From Actinomycetota bacterium (lineage in GTDB: Bacteria > Actinomycetota > Acidimicrobiia > IMCC26256 > PALSA-555), in the NCBI GenBank assembly GCA_016870355.1, contig VGBR01000004.1, forward strand, positions 169,983 to 233,982: a stretch of 64,000 nt of DNA, read 5' to 3'. The translations under genes were made by a program, and so were the position numbers. Within the stretch, counting starts at the first letter, position 1, and each line of letters opens with the position of its first letter. Below, in pieces: positions 8,686 through 16,962 of this stretch. The notes below the pieces were generated by a model. That model saw only the letters and a program-made list of their open reading frames with translations. It was not told where the DNA came from and did no database searches.

Positions 8686-10293
8686 CTAGCCAGCAACCGG
8701 GCCCAGTGACGCCGCGGCCCGGGCCCTGAGCTCGTACTTGAGCACCTTGCCGCTGGCGTTCAGCGGGAGCGCCTCCACCACCTCGACGAAGCGCGGGACC
8801 TTGTAGTTCGCCATGTGCTCGCGAGCCCAGGCGCTCAGCTCCTCGGGATCGACGGTGACGCCGGGACGCGGGACCACGAACGCGAAGCCGACCTCCCCCA
8901 TGCGGTCGTCGGGAACGCCCACCACGGCGACCTGCGCGATGGCGTCGTTCACCATGAGGAGGTTCTCGATCTCGGCCGGGTACGCGTTGAAGCCTCCGAC
9001 GATGAACATGTCCTTCTTGCGGTCCGTGATGCGCACGTAGCCGCGGTCGTCCATCACGGCGATGTCACCGGTGTGCAGCCAGCCGTCGGCGTCGATCGCA
9101 GCCGCGGTCGCCTCGGGATCCTCGAAATACCCCTGCATCACGTGGTAGCCGCGAGTCACGACCTCGCCCGGCTGCATGCGCGGGACTTCGTTGCCGTCGT
9201 CGTCGACGACGCGCACCTCGGTGTCGGAAATCGCGCGGCCCGACCAGTTGGCGATGGTCTCGGGATCGTCGTCGTGACGGCACATCGCCGTCGTGCCTGT
9301 CGACTCGGTCAGCCCGTAGCCGGTGATGATCGTCTCGAACGTCATCTCGTCTCGCAATCGCTCGACGAGCTTGACGGGCACCGCGGCGGCGCCGGTGACG
9401 GTGAGCCGCAACGACGAGAGGTCGTACGTTTCGCGGTCGGGGAAGTCGAGGATGCCCTGGAGCAACGTGGGCGGGCCGGGGAGCACGGTGATGTGCTCCT
9501 TTTCGACCATCTCGAGCACCTTCGGCACGTCGAACACCTGGAACGGGACGATCGTGGCGCCACGCATGATGCACGACATCCAGCCCGCCTTGTACCCGAA
9601 CGTGTGGAAGAACGGGTTCATGATCAGGTAGCGGTCGCCTTCACGCAGGCCGATCACATCGGTCCAGGCTTCGTAGACGCGCAACGACTGCCCGTGGGTG
9701 ACCATCGCACCCTTGGGGCGCCCGGTCGTTCCCGACGTGAAGATGATGTCGGAGAGGTCGTCACTGCCGACCGAGTCGATCCGCGACTGGGCCGCGTCTT
9801 CCGTCACGGAGTCGCCGGCAGCGAGGTAGTCGAGTGCCGCGGTCGTGCTGTCGGGCACGTCGCCGCGCAGCACGACGATCTGTTCGAGGTCCGGGAGCTC
9901 GTCGCCGGCCTCGCGCAGCATCGCGACGTAGTCGGTGTCGAGGAAGTCGGTGACGGTGAAGAGCATGCGCGCCCGCGACTTGCCAAGCACGTAGGCGGCC
10001 TCGCTCCCTTTGAAGCGGGTGTTGATGGGAACGAGCACGCCGCCCGCGCCGAGGATCCCCAACGCAGCCCCGATCCACTGGTGGATGTTGGGCGCCCAGA
10101 CCGCGGCTCGGTCCCCGGGCTGGAGCCCCGCGGCCATCGCGGCGCGCGTCGACCGCACCATGAACCCACCGAGCTCGGCGAAGGACATGCGCACCGCGCC
10201 GTCCTCATCAACGAGTGCTTCCTGGTCACCGAAGCCGGCGGCGCGGGCCTGCACGAGGCCGGGGATGCTCGTCCAGCGCTCGTCAGCCCTCAC
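8686..10293 (-). CDS. fadD3: FadD3-like acyl-CoA synthetase
   Basis: A 535-aa adenylate-forming ligase that activates a carboxylic acid to its CoA thioester. It has FTSGTTGRPKGAM (AMP/phosphate loop), GYGLTEST and DGWLHTGDIA, and the catalytic Lys near the end in NASGKVLKYEL. Segments such as NPFFHTFGYKAG, ITVLPGPPT and VTGAAAVPVKLVERLRDEM closely match what I recall of mycobacterial FadD3, the HIP (steroid C/D-ring propionate) CoA ligase. The GTG start at 10293 has a TAGCGT box 6 nt upstream and no Shine-Dalgarno, so the mRNA is probably leaderless. It diverges from the hydrolase operon at 10352 across a 7-3-7 palindromic operator. The exact substrate is inference. Confidence 0.85.
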   Translation of the reverse strand: MRADERWTSIPGLVQARAAGFGDQEALVDEDGAVRMSFAELGGFMVRSTRAAMAAGLQPGDRAAVWAPNIHQWIGAALGILGAGGVLVPINTRFKGSEAAYVLGKSRARMLFTVTDFLDTDYVAMLREAGDELPDLEQIVVLRGDVPDSTTAALDYLAAGDSVTEDAAQSRIDSVGSDDLSDIIFTSGTTGRPKGAMVTHGQSLRVYEAWTDVIGLREGDRYLIMNPFFHTFGYKAGWMSCIMRGATIVPFQVFDVPKVLEMVEKEHITVLPGPPTLLQGILDFPDRETYDLSSLRLTVTGAAAVPVKLVERLRDEMTFETIITGYGLTESTGTTAMCRHDDDPETIANWSGRAISDTEVRVVDDDGNEVPRMQPGEVVTRGYHVMQGYFEDPEATAAAIDADGWLHTGDIAVMDDRGYVRITDRKKDMFIVGGFNAYPAEIENLLMVNDAIAQVAVVGVPDDRMGEVGFAFVVPRPGVTVDPEELSAWAREHMANYKVPRFVEVVEALPLNASGKVLKYELRARAAASLGPVAG

Positions 10294-10299
10294 GGGGTC

Positions 10300-10305
10300 A
10301 CGCTA
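10300..10305 (-). promoter_or_regulatory. -10 box, leaderless promoter of the FadD3-like gene
   Basis: TAGCGT on the minus strand, 6 nt before the GTG at 10293, with no Shine-Dalgarno sequence between. Confidence 0.6.
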
Positions 10306-10314
10306 CCCGGGGCA

Positions 10315-10331
10315 CCTGACGCATCGTCAGG
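10315..10331. promoter_or_regulatory. 7-3-7 palindromic operator, type CTGACG-N3-CGTCAG (copy 1)
   Basis: CCTGACG-CAT-CGTCAGG lies between two divergent -10 boxes, 8 nt before the plus-strand box and 9 nt before the minus-strand box. The same palindrome occurs at 36573 with the same 8-nt spacing. TetR-family repressors typically bind such sites. Confidence 0.65.
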
Positions 10332-10339
10332 GACGGCGT

Positions 10340-10345
10340 TACCCT
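10340..10345 (+). promoter_or_regulatory. -10 box, leaderless promoter of the hydrolase operon
   Basis: TACCCT ends 6 nt before the ATG at 10352 and no Shine-Dalgarno sequence is present. Confidence 0.6.
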
Positions 10346-10351
10346 GCGCGC

Positions 10352-11302
10352 ATGCCGCTTGACCCTGCCGCTGCCCCGATCATCGAGCTGATGGAAGCAA
10401 GCTTCCCGCGGCTTCCCGAAGCCGGAGAAGACGCGGCCGCGCTGCGCGCCCGGCTCGAGGCGCTCCCGAAGGTGCCGATCACTGAGGAGATCGCGGCGTG
10501 CGAGGACCGCGCCATCCCCGGCCCGACGGGCGACCTACCGGTGCGCATCTATCGCCCGATGACACACCCGCACGATCCGCTGCCCGGCACCGTCTACTTC
10601 CACGGCGGCGGGTGGGTGATCTGCGGGCTCGACTCTCACGACGGCGCGTGCCGCCGCCTGGCGAACGCCGTCAACGCCGTCGTGGTGTCGGTCGACTACC
10701 GGTTGGCGCCCGAGCACCCGTACCCGGCTGCTGTCGACGACGGCTATGCCGCGCTCGAGTGGGTGACGTCCCATGCGAACGAGCTGGGCATCGACCCCAG
10801 TCGCATCGCGGTGGCGGGCGACAGCGCGGGCGGAAACATCGCGGCCGTCGTCGCGCAGATGGCCCGAGACCGCAGCGGCCCGTCGCTCGCGTACCAGCTG
10901 TTGGTGTACCCGGTCATCGACTCGACCTCGACGCGCAACGAGCGCCCGTCACGCACCGAGAATGCCGAGGGCTACTTCCTCGTGTTGAAGCAGATGGAGT
11001 GGTATCGCGAGATGTACGTGCGCGACGACACCACCGGGGCCGAGCCGTACTGCTCCCCGCACGTCGCGGAGTCGCTCGCGGGGCTCCCGCCAGCGTGCAT
11101 CGTCACCGCCGAGATGGATCTGCTCCGTGACGAGGGCGAGCACTACGCATCCGTGCTGGAAGCAGCGGGTGTGCCGGTCACGATGTACCGAGCGCCGGGG
11201 ATGTTCCACGGGTTCTTCAACATGCACCTCGTGCTCGACGGCGCCAAGGACGCCCAGAAGGTCGCGTTCGAAGCGATGCGCGCTGGTCTGGAGACTGCAT
11301 GA
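10352..11302 (+). CDS. Alpha/beta hydrolase, hormone-sensitive-lipase (HSL) type esterase
   Basis: A 316-aa serine esterase of the HSL/bacterial family IV. The oxyanion motif HGGGW is at residues 84-88, the nucleophile is Ser158 in GDSAGG, the acid is in the AEMDLLRDEG stretch, and the catalytic His is in GMFHGFF. All triad positions are present. The start at 10352 is supported by a TACCCT box 6 nt upstream rather than by a Shine-Dalgarno sequence. The next gene overlaps by 4 nt (ATGA). It opens an operon with an LLM oxidoreductase, an amidohydrolase and two M24 proteins, which suggests hydrolysis of an ester or lactone intermediate. Confidence 0.9.
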   Translation: MPLDPAAAPIIELMEASFPRLPEAGEDAAALRARLEALPKVPITEEIAACEDRAIPGPTGDLPVRIYRPMTHPHDPLPGTVYFHGGGWVICGLDSHDGACRRLANAVNAVVVSVDYRLAPEHPYPAAVDDGYAALEWVTSHANELGIDPSRIAVAGDSAGGNIAAVVAQMARDRSGPSLAYQLLVYPVIDSTSTRNERPSRTENAEGYFLVLKQMEWYREMYVRDDTTGAEPYCSPHVAESLAGLPPACIVTAEMDLLRDEGEHYASVLEAAGVPVTMYRAPGMFHGFFNMHLVLDGAKDAQKVAFEAMRAGLETA

Positions 11303-12246
11303 CAACGATCGTCCCGGACGGCCAGCTCGTCTACGGGATGCAGCTCCAGGTCCAGGCCAAGTCCAAGACGTTCGTCGAGGACTGGGAGGCCGACGCGGGC
11401 GCGGCCGAGCTCGCCGCCATCGTCAGGAAGGCCGACGAGACCGGCTTCTTCTACGTGGCGGTGTGTGACCACCTGGCCGTGACGAAGCCGCTCGACGCGC
11501 ACATGCAGACCACATGGTACGAGACGATCGCGACGCTCGGCTGGATCGCCGCACTCACCCGCAACGTGCGGGTGATGTCACACGTCTACATCCTCAGCTA
11601 CCGCCATCCGCTCCAGACGGCGAAGGCGTTCATGACGCTCGACGAGCTGTCGGGTGGTCGCGCCATCCTCGGCGTCGGTGCGGGTCACCTCCAGGGCGAG
11701 TTCGAGCTGCTCGGGCTCGACTTCAAGGACCGCGGCAAGGTCACCGACGCTGCGATCGATGTCGTGCGCGCCGCGTTCACCGATGAGTACCCCGACGTCG
11801 AGACGCGGTACTGGGGTCATCTGCACGACGGAGGCATGGCACCGCGGCCGCGGCAACGCCCGCTGCCGATCTGGGTCGGAGGCTCGGCCAAGCCGTCGCT
11901 CCGCCGGGCCGCGGAGCGCGGCGACGGCTGGCTGCCACAGGGCACACCGCGAGCCGACATGCCCGGGCAGATCGCATTCCTCCTGGAGCACCGCAAGCAG
12001 ACCCGCGGCGACGACCCGATCGACCTCGGCACGATCACCGAGTTCCTGTACATCGGCGAGCCCGGTTGGGATGTCGGTGACACGACGCTCTCGGGCTCAC
12101 CGGACCACCTCGTCGAGCGGCTCAACGAGTTCGGCGCGATGGGCGTCAGCCACCTGCAGATCCGCTTCCGGAACCGCTCGCTCCAGGAGCTTCTGGACCA
12201 GATGGACGCCTTCCACCGGGACGTCGCTCCGCACTTGCATCGCTAG
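11299..12246 (+). CDS. LLM-class (F420-type) oxidoreductase
   Basis: A 315-aa protein with the luciferase-like TIM-barrel fold. Diagnostic stretches are GFFYVAVCDHLAV, NVRVMSHVYILSYRHPLQTAKAFMTLDELSGGRAILGVGAGHL, WVGGSAKPSLRRAAERGDGW and the C-terminal helix MGVSHLQIRF. Actinobacterial members mostly use F420 rather than FMN, but the cofactor is not certain from sequence. The ATG overlaps the esterase stop as ATGA. Dehydrogenation or reduction of a ring or acyl intermediate would fit its operon; the substrate is unknown. Confidence 0.88.
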   Translation: MTTIVPDGQLVYGMQLQVQAKSKTFVEDWEADAGAAELAAIVRKADETGFFYVAVCDHLAVTKPLDAHMQTTWYETIATLGWIAALTRNVRVMSHVYILSYRHPLQTAKAFMTLDELSGGRAILGVGAGHLQGEFELLGLDFKDRGKVTDAAIDVVRAAFTDEYPDVETRYWGHLHDGGMAPRPRQRPLPIWVGGSAKPSLRRAAERGDGWLPQGTPRADMPGQIAFLLEHRKQTRGDDPIDLGTITEFLYIGEPGWDVGDTTLSGSPDHLVERLNEFGAMGVSHLQIRFRNRSLQELLDQMDAFHRDVAPHLHR

Positions 12247-12289
12247 CCGTCCCCCACCACGATTCTGGAAACACGGGGAACGAACGCCC

Positions 12290-12312
12290 GCGGGCCGGGT
12301 ATCCCGGCCCGC
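12290..12312 (+). repeat. Palindromic intergenic element, copy 2
   Basis: A perfect 10-3-10 palindrome, GCGGGCCGGG-TAT-CCCGGCCCGC, followed by AGTGAGTGAGC. It occupies the roughly 100-nt gap before the amidohydrolase start at 12346. It may also fold as a strong hairpin in the operon transcript. Confidence 0.8.
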
Positions 12313-12345
12313 AGTGAGTGAGCCAATGGTGATGAGGGGGACGCG

Positions 12346-13569
12346 ATGAGCAGCAACGGCTCGGTCGTCGACGGTGACGGTCACGTCATGGAGCCCGAAG
12401 ACCTCTGGACCGAGCGCATGGACGCGAAGCGTTGGGGCGACTGGATCCCGCGCAAGGTCACCGAGGACGAGGTCTACGAGACCACCTACACCGGCGGGGT
12501 CGTACGCGGCGGGGGGCGCGAGCTCCAGGACCAGATGGCCGCCGCGGTTGGCATGACGGCCAAGGAGTTCTTCGACCTCACCCAGAGCCTGCGCGTGCCC
12601 GGCGGCTACGACCCGCACGCGCGCATCGCCGACATGGACGCCGAAGGCATCGACGCGGCCGTGCTCTACCCGTCCCAGGCGATGTTCTTCGGACCGATCG
12701 ATCCCATCCCGGCGCTGCAGGACCATGAGTTCGTCGCCGACTGCATCCGCGCCTACAACGACTGGATCGCCGAGTACTGCTCGGCCTACCCGACCCGGTT
12801 GTTCGGGATGGCCGGCGTCCCGTTACAAGACGTCGACCGCGCGATCGCGGAGGCGCAGCGCGCCGTCGGCGAGCTCGGGCTGCGCGGCATCTTCATTCGC
12901 CCGTCGGCGTACATCATCGATGAGCTGGGCACCGAGCTTCCGCTCAACCACTCCGTCTACGACCCGTTCTGGGCCACGTGCCAGGAGCTCGGCGTGCCGG
13001 TGGGCTTCCATCCCGGCGTGCACGTCGACACCCCTGGCGCATGCCGCAAGTTCGGGCTCGTCATGGAGAGCGAGAACATGATGGTCACGAACATGGCGAT
13101 GACCGAGATCCACGGTGGCTCGGGTCTCGGTCAAGCCGTCGGCAACGCCGCAGACATGATCGTCACGCTCGGGCGCATCACGATGGGTGGCGTCTGCGAG
13201 CGCTTCCCGAAGCTCGGCTTCATCCTGCTCGAGGCCGGCGGCGGCTGGGTGCCGACGCAGCTCGAGCGGATGGACGAACAGGTGAAGGCGTTCCCCCTCG
13301 AGAAGCGCTGGCTCAGCCTGTTGCCCAGTGAGTACTTCAAGCGGCAGTGCTGGGTGAGCTTCGAGCCCGAGGAGTGGAACCTCGCCGCGTGCGCCGAGTT
13401 CCTAGGTGCCGACCGCGTGATCTGGGCGTCGGACTACCCGCATCCCGAGTACCACCCCGGCATCGTGAAGGAGGTACAGGAGGCAGTCGAGCCGTTGGCC
13501 GAAGCTGACCGGCGCAAGGTGTTGGGCGAGAGCGCGATCGCGGCCTACGACCTCACGCTCGCCAGTTGA
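12346..13569 (+). CDS. Amidohydrolase family 2 (TIM-barrel) protein
   Basis: A 407-aa metal-dependent hydrolase or decarboxylase of the Amidohydro_2 (ACMSD-like) family. It begins with DGDGHVMEPEDLW, where homologues place the first metal His/Glu, and carries ERIADMDAEGIDAAVLYPSQ-type, VGFHPGVH and WASDYPHPE motifs, the last giving the conserved catalytic Asp and metal-site residues. GAGGGGGA lies upstream of ATG 12346. It follows the palindromic element and overlaps the next gene by 4 nt (TTGA). Members of this family often act on aromatic or cyclic diketone ring-cleavage products; which one here is unknown. Confidence 0.9.
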   Translation: MSSNGSVVDGDGHVMEPEDLWTERMDAKRWGDWIPRKVTEDEVYETTYTGGVVRGGGRELQDQMAAAVGMTAKEFFDLTQSLRVPGGYDPHARIADMDAEGIDAAVLYPSQAMFFGPIDPIPALQDHEFVADCIRAYNDWIAEYCSAYPTRLFGMAGVPLQDVDRAIAEAQRAVGELGLRGIFIRPSAYIIDELGTELPLNHSVYDPFWATCQELGVPVGFHPGVHVDTPGACRKFGLVMESENMMVTNMAMTEIHGGSGLGQAVGNAADMIVTLGRITMGGVCERFPKLGFILLEAGGGWVPTQLERMDEQVKAFPLEKRWLSLLPSEYFKRQCWVSFEPEEWNLAACAEFLGADRVIWASDYPHPEYHPGIVKEVQEAVEPLAEADRRKVLGESAIAAYDLTLAS

Positions 13570-14744
13570 GCGCCGCGCTTGGTTTCGACGCGCCACTCGA
13601 CCTCGCGCGCATGCGGCGCGAGCGCCGAGCGAAGCTCGTCGAGCAGATGCACGCGCAAGGCGTCGACGCGCTCGTGCTCCTCGGGCAGGCGAACGTCACG
13701 TACGCCGCCGGTGTGCGCGTGCCGGCCGCCGACCAGGCTCGTGCCATTCATCGCCGATCGGTTGCGATCATCACCGCCGACGACGCACCGCCACACGTAT
13801 GGACCTGGTTCCCGGAAGGTGCCCCCGACGAGCTGCCTTCCGACCACGTGCACCCGGGATTGTCCCTGGAGTGGGAAGAGGGTGCCCGTCAGCTGCTGGA
13901 CGCGCTCCCTAGTGGGACCGTTGCGATCGACGAGTTCACGATGCCGCTGTACGCCGTACTCGAAGGTCACCAGCTCGCCGACGCGACGATGGTCCTGTCT
14001 GCCGCGAAGGTGATGAAGACCGCCGACGAGCTTGAGTGCATCCGCCGGGCCAGTCAGATCAACGAAGCGGCGATCGAAGCGGTGCGTCCGACAGTCACTC
14101 CCGGGACGCGCGGCACGGAAGTCACCGGCCGCTTCCTCCGCCACATCTTCGAGCTCGGCGCAACTGGCAACTCGGTCGACCCGATCTGGCAGGTCATGCC
14201 GCTCTCGGTGAAGGAGGGCCCGTACACCGCGACCGGTGACGTCGTCTTCCCCACGGTCACGAAGGACGCGCCGCTCGAAGATGGCGACCTCGTGTGGGTC
14301 GACAACGGCATCGCATACGAGGGCTACCAATCCGACTTCGGGCACACCTGGGTCGTCGGTCGCGACCCTGACGACCGTCAGCGCTCGCAGTGCCGGCAGT
14401 GGCGCGACCTGATCAGCGTCGTGCTCGAGGCCACCAAGCCGGGTGCAAGCGCACGGGATCTGACGCGTGCCGCCGAAGAGGTGCGCCGAGATCGCCGTCC
14501 GTGGCTGCCGCACTTCTACCTCGCCCATGGGATCGGCACCGACAGTGCGGAGATGCCGTTCCTCGGTACCGACCTCGGCAACGAGTTCGATGAGACGACC
14601 GTTCTCGCGCCGGGGATGGTGATGGTGTTGGAGCCGGTGATCTGGGAAGACGGGCACGGCGGCTTCCGCGCCGAAGAGGTGATCGCCATCACGGACGCGG
14701 GCTACGAGATCCTGTCGTCGCTGTCATGGGCGGAGTGGGAGTGA
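13566..14744 (+). CDS. M24-family metallopeptidase (Xaa-Pro dipeptidase/creatinase-like)
   Basis: A 392-aa protein with an N-terminal creatinase domain and a C-terminal pita-bread metallopeptidase domain. The five metal ligands can be placed: Asp in WVDNG, Asp in YQSDFGHTW, His in LAHGIG, Glu in VLEPV and Glu in FRAEEV. The family hydrolyses X-Pro bonds or creatine-like amidines. The likely start is a TTG at 13566, sharing TTGA with the preceding stop, and the first in-frame ATG is at 13611. It directly precedes a shorter, ligand-less paralogue, and the two may form a heterodimer. Confidence 0.85.
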   Translation: MSAALGFDAPLDLARMRRERRAKLVEQMHAQGVDALVLLGQANVTYAAGVRVPAADQARAIHRRSVAIITADDAPPHVWTWFPEGAPDELPSDHVHPGLSLEWEEGARQLLDALPSGTVAIDEFTMPLYAVLEGHQLADATMVLSAAKVMKTADELECIRRASQINEAAIEAVRPTVTPGTRGTEVTGRFLRHIFELGATGNSVDPIWQVMPLSVKEGPYTATGDVVFPTVTKDAPLEDGDLVWVDNGIAYEGYQSDFGHTWVVGRDPDDRQRSQCRQWRDLISVVLEATKPGASARDLTRAAEEVRRDRRPWLPHFYLAHGIGTDSAEMPFLGTDLGNEFDETTVLAPGMVMVLEPVIWEDGHGGFRAEEVIAITDAGYEILSSLSWAEWE

Positions 14745-15721
14745 ACCCGCACCTCGAGCGCGTGCTCGACGCCATGGCCGACGCCGGTTTCGACGTGCTG
14801 CTGCTGGGTCGCGAGTCGAACAGTCGCTACGTCACGATGGCAGATCGCCTGTCGGTGGCAGGGTCACGCGCCTTCGCGCCCGGATGCGTCGTCGTGCGCG
14901 AGACCGGCGCCGTGCACATGCTGAGCATCACCGACGATGGCATCCCCCCAGACGTCCCGCCCAAGAACCTGTATCCGATCTCGTGGAACCCGATGAACAT
15001 CCTCGGCGGCATCACGCAGATCGAAGGCGTCGCCGATGCCCGCACGATCGGCGTGGACGGTCTCACACCACTGTTCGATCAGCTGATCAAGGGGATGCTC
15101 CCCGACGTTCAGATCGTCGACGGCGAGACGCTGCTCCGGGAGGTGCGTCAAGCCAAGAGCGACGAGGACGTCGATGCGATCCGCGCGGCCGTGGAAACCG
15201 TGCAAGCCGCGTTCAGCGCGGTGACCGAAGCCCTGAAGCTCGGTGTCACGGAGCAGGAGCTCAAGGGAGCATTCGAGGAGCGCATGGCGGTCCGGGGTTC
15301 CCGCACGCCATCCTTCGAAGGGACGTTCTCAGTCGCCGACGCCGGCAAGCCACCCCGGGCGATGCCGACCGACCGCGCAATCAAGGCCGGCGATCTGGTG
15401 CACGTGCGCGTCGGGGTGCTGCGCGACGGCTGGGAAGGCGCCATCGCCCGCACCCTGGGGTGCGAAGCCGAGGTCCCCGAGATCCCGTCAGCGCACGCAA
15501 CAACGATCGCTCTCGCGGTCGACGGCGCGAACGTGGGCGACCTACGTGCGACCGGCGCGACCGTCGAGGGAGTCGGGATCGGGCACGAGGAGATGGCTGA
15601 CGGAGATCGATTGGAGCCGGGGATCGTGCTGTTCATCGAGAACTGGAGCGACCCGGTGCTCGTCGGCGACACCGTCCTCGTCGGCGAAGACTCCCCCGAG
15701 GTGCTGACCACGCTGCTCTGA
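14741..15721 (+). CDS. Degenerate M24-family protein lacking metal ligands
   Basis: About 326 aa from GTG 14741 (ATG 14726 in the same frame is an alternative; GTG overlaps the previous stop as GTGA). The N-terminal half follows the creatinase fold (GFDVLLLGRESNSRYVTMADR) and the helix REVRQAKSDEDVDAIRAA matches the M24 linker. In the pita-bread half, however, the Asp-Asp pair is replaced (DLVHVRVGVLRDGWEGAIAR), the HGIG His is missing (GVGIGHEEM) and only one terminal Glu-like position remains (LFIENWSD). It is therefore probably not a metallopeptidase. An intact frame and tight coupling to its intact neighbour argue against decay. Confidence 0.75.
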   Translation: MNPHLERVLDAMADAGFDVLLLGRESNSRYVTMADRLSVAGSRAFAPGCVVVRETGAVHMLSITDDGIPPDVPPKNLYPISWNPMNILGGITQIEGVADARTIGVDGLTPLFDQLIKGMLPDVQIVDGETLLREVRQAKSDEDVDAIRAAVETVQAAFSAVTEALKLGVTEQELKGAFEERMAVRGSRTPSFEGTFSVADAGKPPRAMPTDRAIKAGDLVHVRVGVLRDGWEGAIARTLGCEAEVPEIPSAHATTIALAVDGANVGDLRATGATVEGVGIGHEEMADGDRLEPGIVLFIENWSDPVLVGDTVLVGEDSPEVLTTLL

Positions 15722-15730
15722 ACGCCGCAG

Positions 15731-15757
15731 TCTTGGTTGCGTCGCTGAGCAACAAGA
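15731..15757. terminator. Hairpin between convergent genes
   Basis: TCTTGGTTGC, an 8-nt loop, then GCAACAAGA forms a stem of about 9 bp with one bulge. It lies between the end of the M24 gene (+) and the small gene at 15761 (-). Confidence 0.55.
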
Positions 15758-15760
15758 TCT

Positions 15761-16090
15761 TCAGGGACGTTCGATGTGGGCTTTGATCGCGTTGCTGCCT
15801 TCGTCTAGCCAACCCTTTTTCTTTGCAAAGGACAGCATTGCGTCGAACTCTTCGTTCCAGTCTTCTTGCACGCGGTCTCTTGCCATGCGGCGCACTGCGT
15901 CGATGGTGATGTAGGCGTCGTCGCCTTCTAGGCGGCCGGCGGCGGCGTCGACGAGCGCGCCGAAGATGAGGCCGAAGTCGGCTTCTGGGGTGGTGCCGTT
16001 CATGACCGCGACATGGAACTGCTTGGTGTTGTTCGGGTCTTCGAGTGTGACGACCGGGGGGTGCGGGGCGAGGTCGATCTGGACGTACAC
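15761..16090 (-). CDS. Small conserved-looking protein of unknown function
   Basis: 109 aa, not recognised. The N-terminal third is rich in beta-forming residues (YVQIDLAPHPPVVTLED) and the rest is helical and acidic, with a KKKGW stretch near the end. There is no signal peptide or membrane segment. The start is a GTG at 16090 with GGGAGA 4-5 nt upstream, 10 nt after the SDR stop, so it is probably the second gene of that operon. Its third-codon positions use A/T far more than the neighbours do (for example the run over 15800-15870), which may mark a young or transferred gene. The function is open. Confidence 0.65.
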   Translation of the reverse strand: MYVQIDLAPHPPVVTLEDPNNTKQFHVAVMNGTTPEADFGLIFGALVDAAAGRLEGDDAYITIDAVRRMARDRVQEDWNEEFDAMLSFAKKKGWLDEGSNAIKAHIERP

Positions 16091-16099
16091 GTTCTCTCC

Positions 16100-16903
16100 C
16101 TAGACCTGCTCTGCCATCGGGTACGGGAACTTGGCGCCGACGCCGCCGTCGACCACCAGCGTGTGGCCGGTGACGAAGGACGACAGGTCGGACGAGAGGA
16201 AGAGGATGGCCGCGGCGATGTCGGAAGGCTGCGCGACGCGCCGGAGCGGGGTGTTGGCCTTGTTGCGCTCACGCCCCTCTTCGCCGAGGAACCCGGAGAT
16301 GCGAGGGGTCCACACCACTCCTGGTGCCACCGCATTGACCCGCACGTTGTCGGGCCCGAGCTCCACCGCCGCTGTGCGCACCAGCGACATCAGCCCAGCC
16401 TTGGCTGCGCCGTAAGCGCCGTGGTTGGGCGCCGAGGTGATGCCCGACACCGACGCCACGAACGTCATGGCTCCTCCGCCGTTGCGAGCGAGGGCGCGGC
16501 CCCCGATCTGCATCGCCAGGAATGCGTGGCGCAGCACGATGTCAAAGTGCCAGTCCCATTCCTCGTCGGACAGGTCGACCAGCGCGTCGTAGTGCGACAT
16601 CCCGATGATGTCGACGACGCCGTTGATCCCACCGAGTGCCGTCTCCGCTTCCTCGAAGAGACGCTTCGCATCGGCGCGCTTGGTGGCATCGCCGACTCCA
16701 GCTGTACCACCAACTTCAGCAGCGATCTCCTGTGCGAGATGCTCGTCGACGTCGATGCAGAAGGTCTGGGCGCCGACGGTTGCGAGCGCGTGCGCGGCTT
16801 GGCGGCCGATGCCCTGCCCGGCACCGATCACCACGAACCGCCGATCATCGAGGCGCAACTGCGCCGGATAGTCGGGAACGGCTGTGTTGTCGGACCGCGT
16901 CAC
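16100..16903 (-). CDS. Short-chain dehydrogenase/reductase (SDR)
   Basis: A 267-aa classical SDR. The NAD(P)-binding motif is IGAGQGIG (near residue 26), followed by the acidic CIDVD that favours NAD. The active site shows Ser in VASVSG and the YGAAK Tyr/Lys pair, and the C-terminus has VDGG. The GTG start at 16903 has a TAGCCT box 6 nt upstream, so translation is probably leaderless. It diverges from a second SDR at 16963. The NNAG motif is altered to DIIG, a known variation. The substrate is unknown; hydroxy-acyl or hydroxysteroid substrates fit the region. Confidence 0.9.
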   Translation of the reverse strand: MTRSDNTAVPDYPAQLRLDDRRFVVIGAGQGIGRQAAHALATVGAQTFCIDVDEHLAQEIAAEVGGTAGVGDATKRADAKRLFEEAETALGGINGVVDIIGMSHYDALVDLSDEEWDWHFDIVLRHAFLAMQIGGRALARNGGGAMTFVASVSGITSAPNHGAYGAAKAGLMSLVRTAAVELGPDNVRVNAVAPGVVWTPRISGFLGEEGRERNKANTPLRRVAQPSDIAAAILFLSSDLSSFVTGHTLVVDGGVGAKFPYPMAEQV

Positions 16904-16909
16904 CCGCTC

Positions 16910-16956
16910 AGGCTACGGCTCGCTACTCCAGGGTGCCAAGGGACCGCTTGTAGGGT
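16910..16956. promoter_or_regulatory. Divergent leaderless promoters of two SDR genes
   Basis: The minus-strand TAGCCT (16910-16915) lies 6 nt before GTG 16903. The plus-strand TAGGGT (16951-16956) lies 6 nt before ATG 16963. Neither start has a Shine-Dalgarno sequence. Confidence 0.6.
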
Positions 16957-16962
16957 GCTCCG

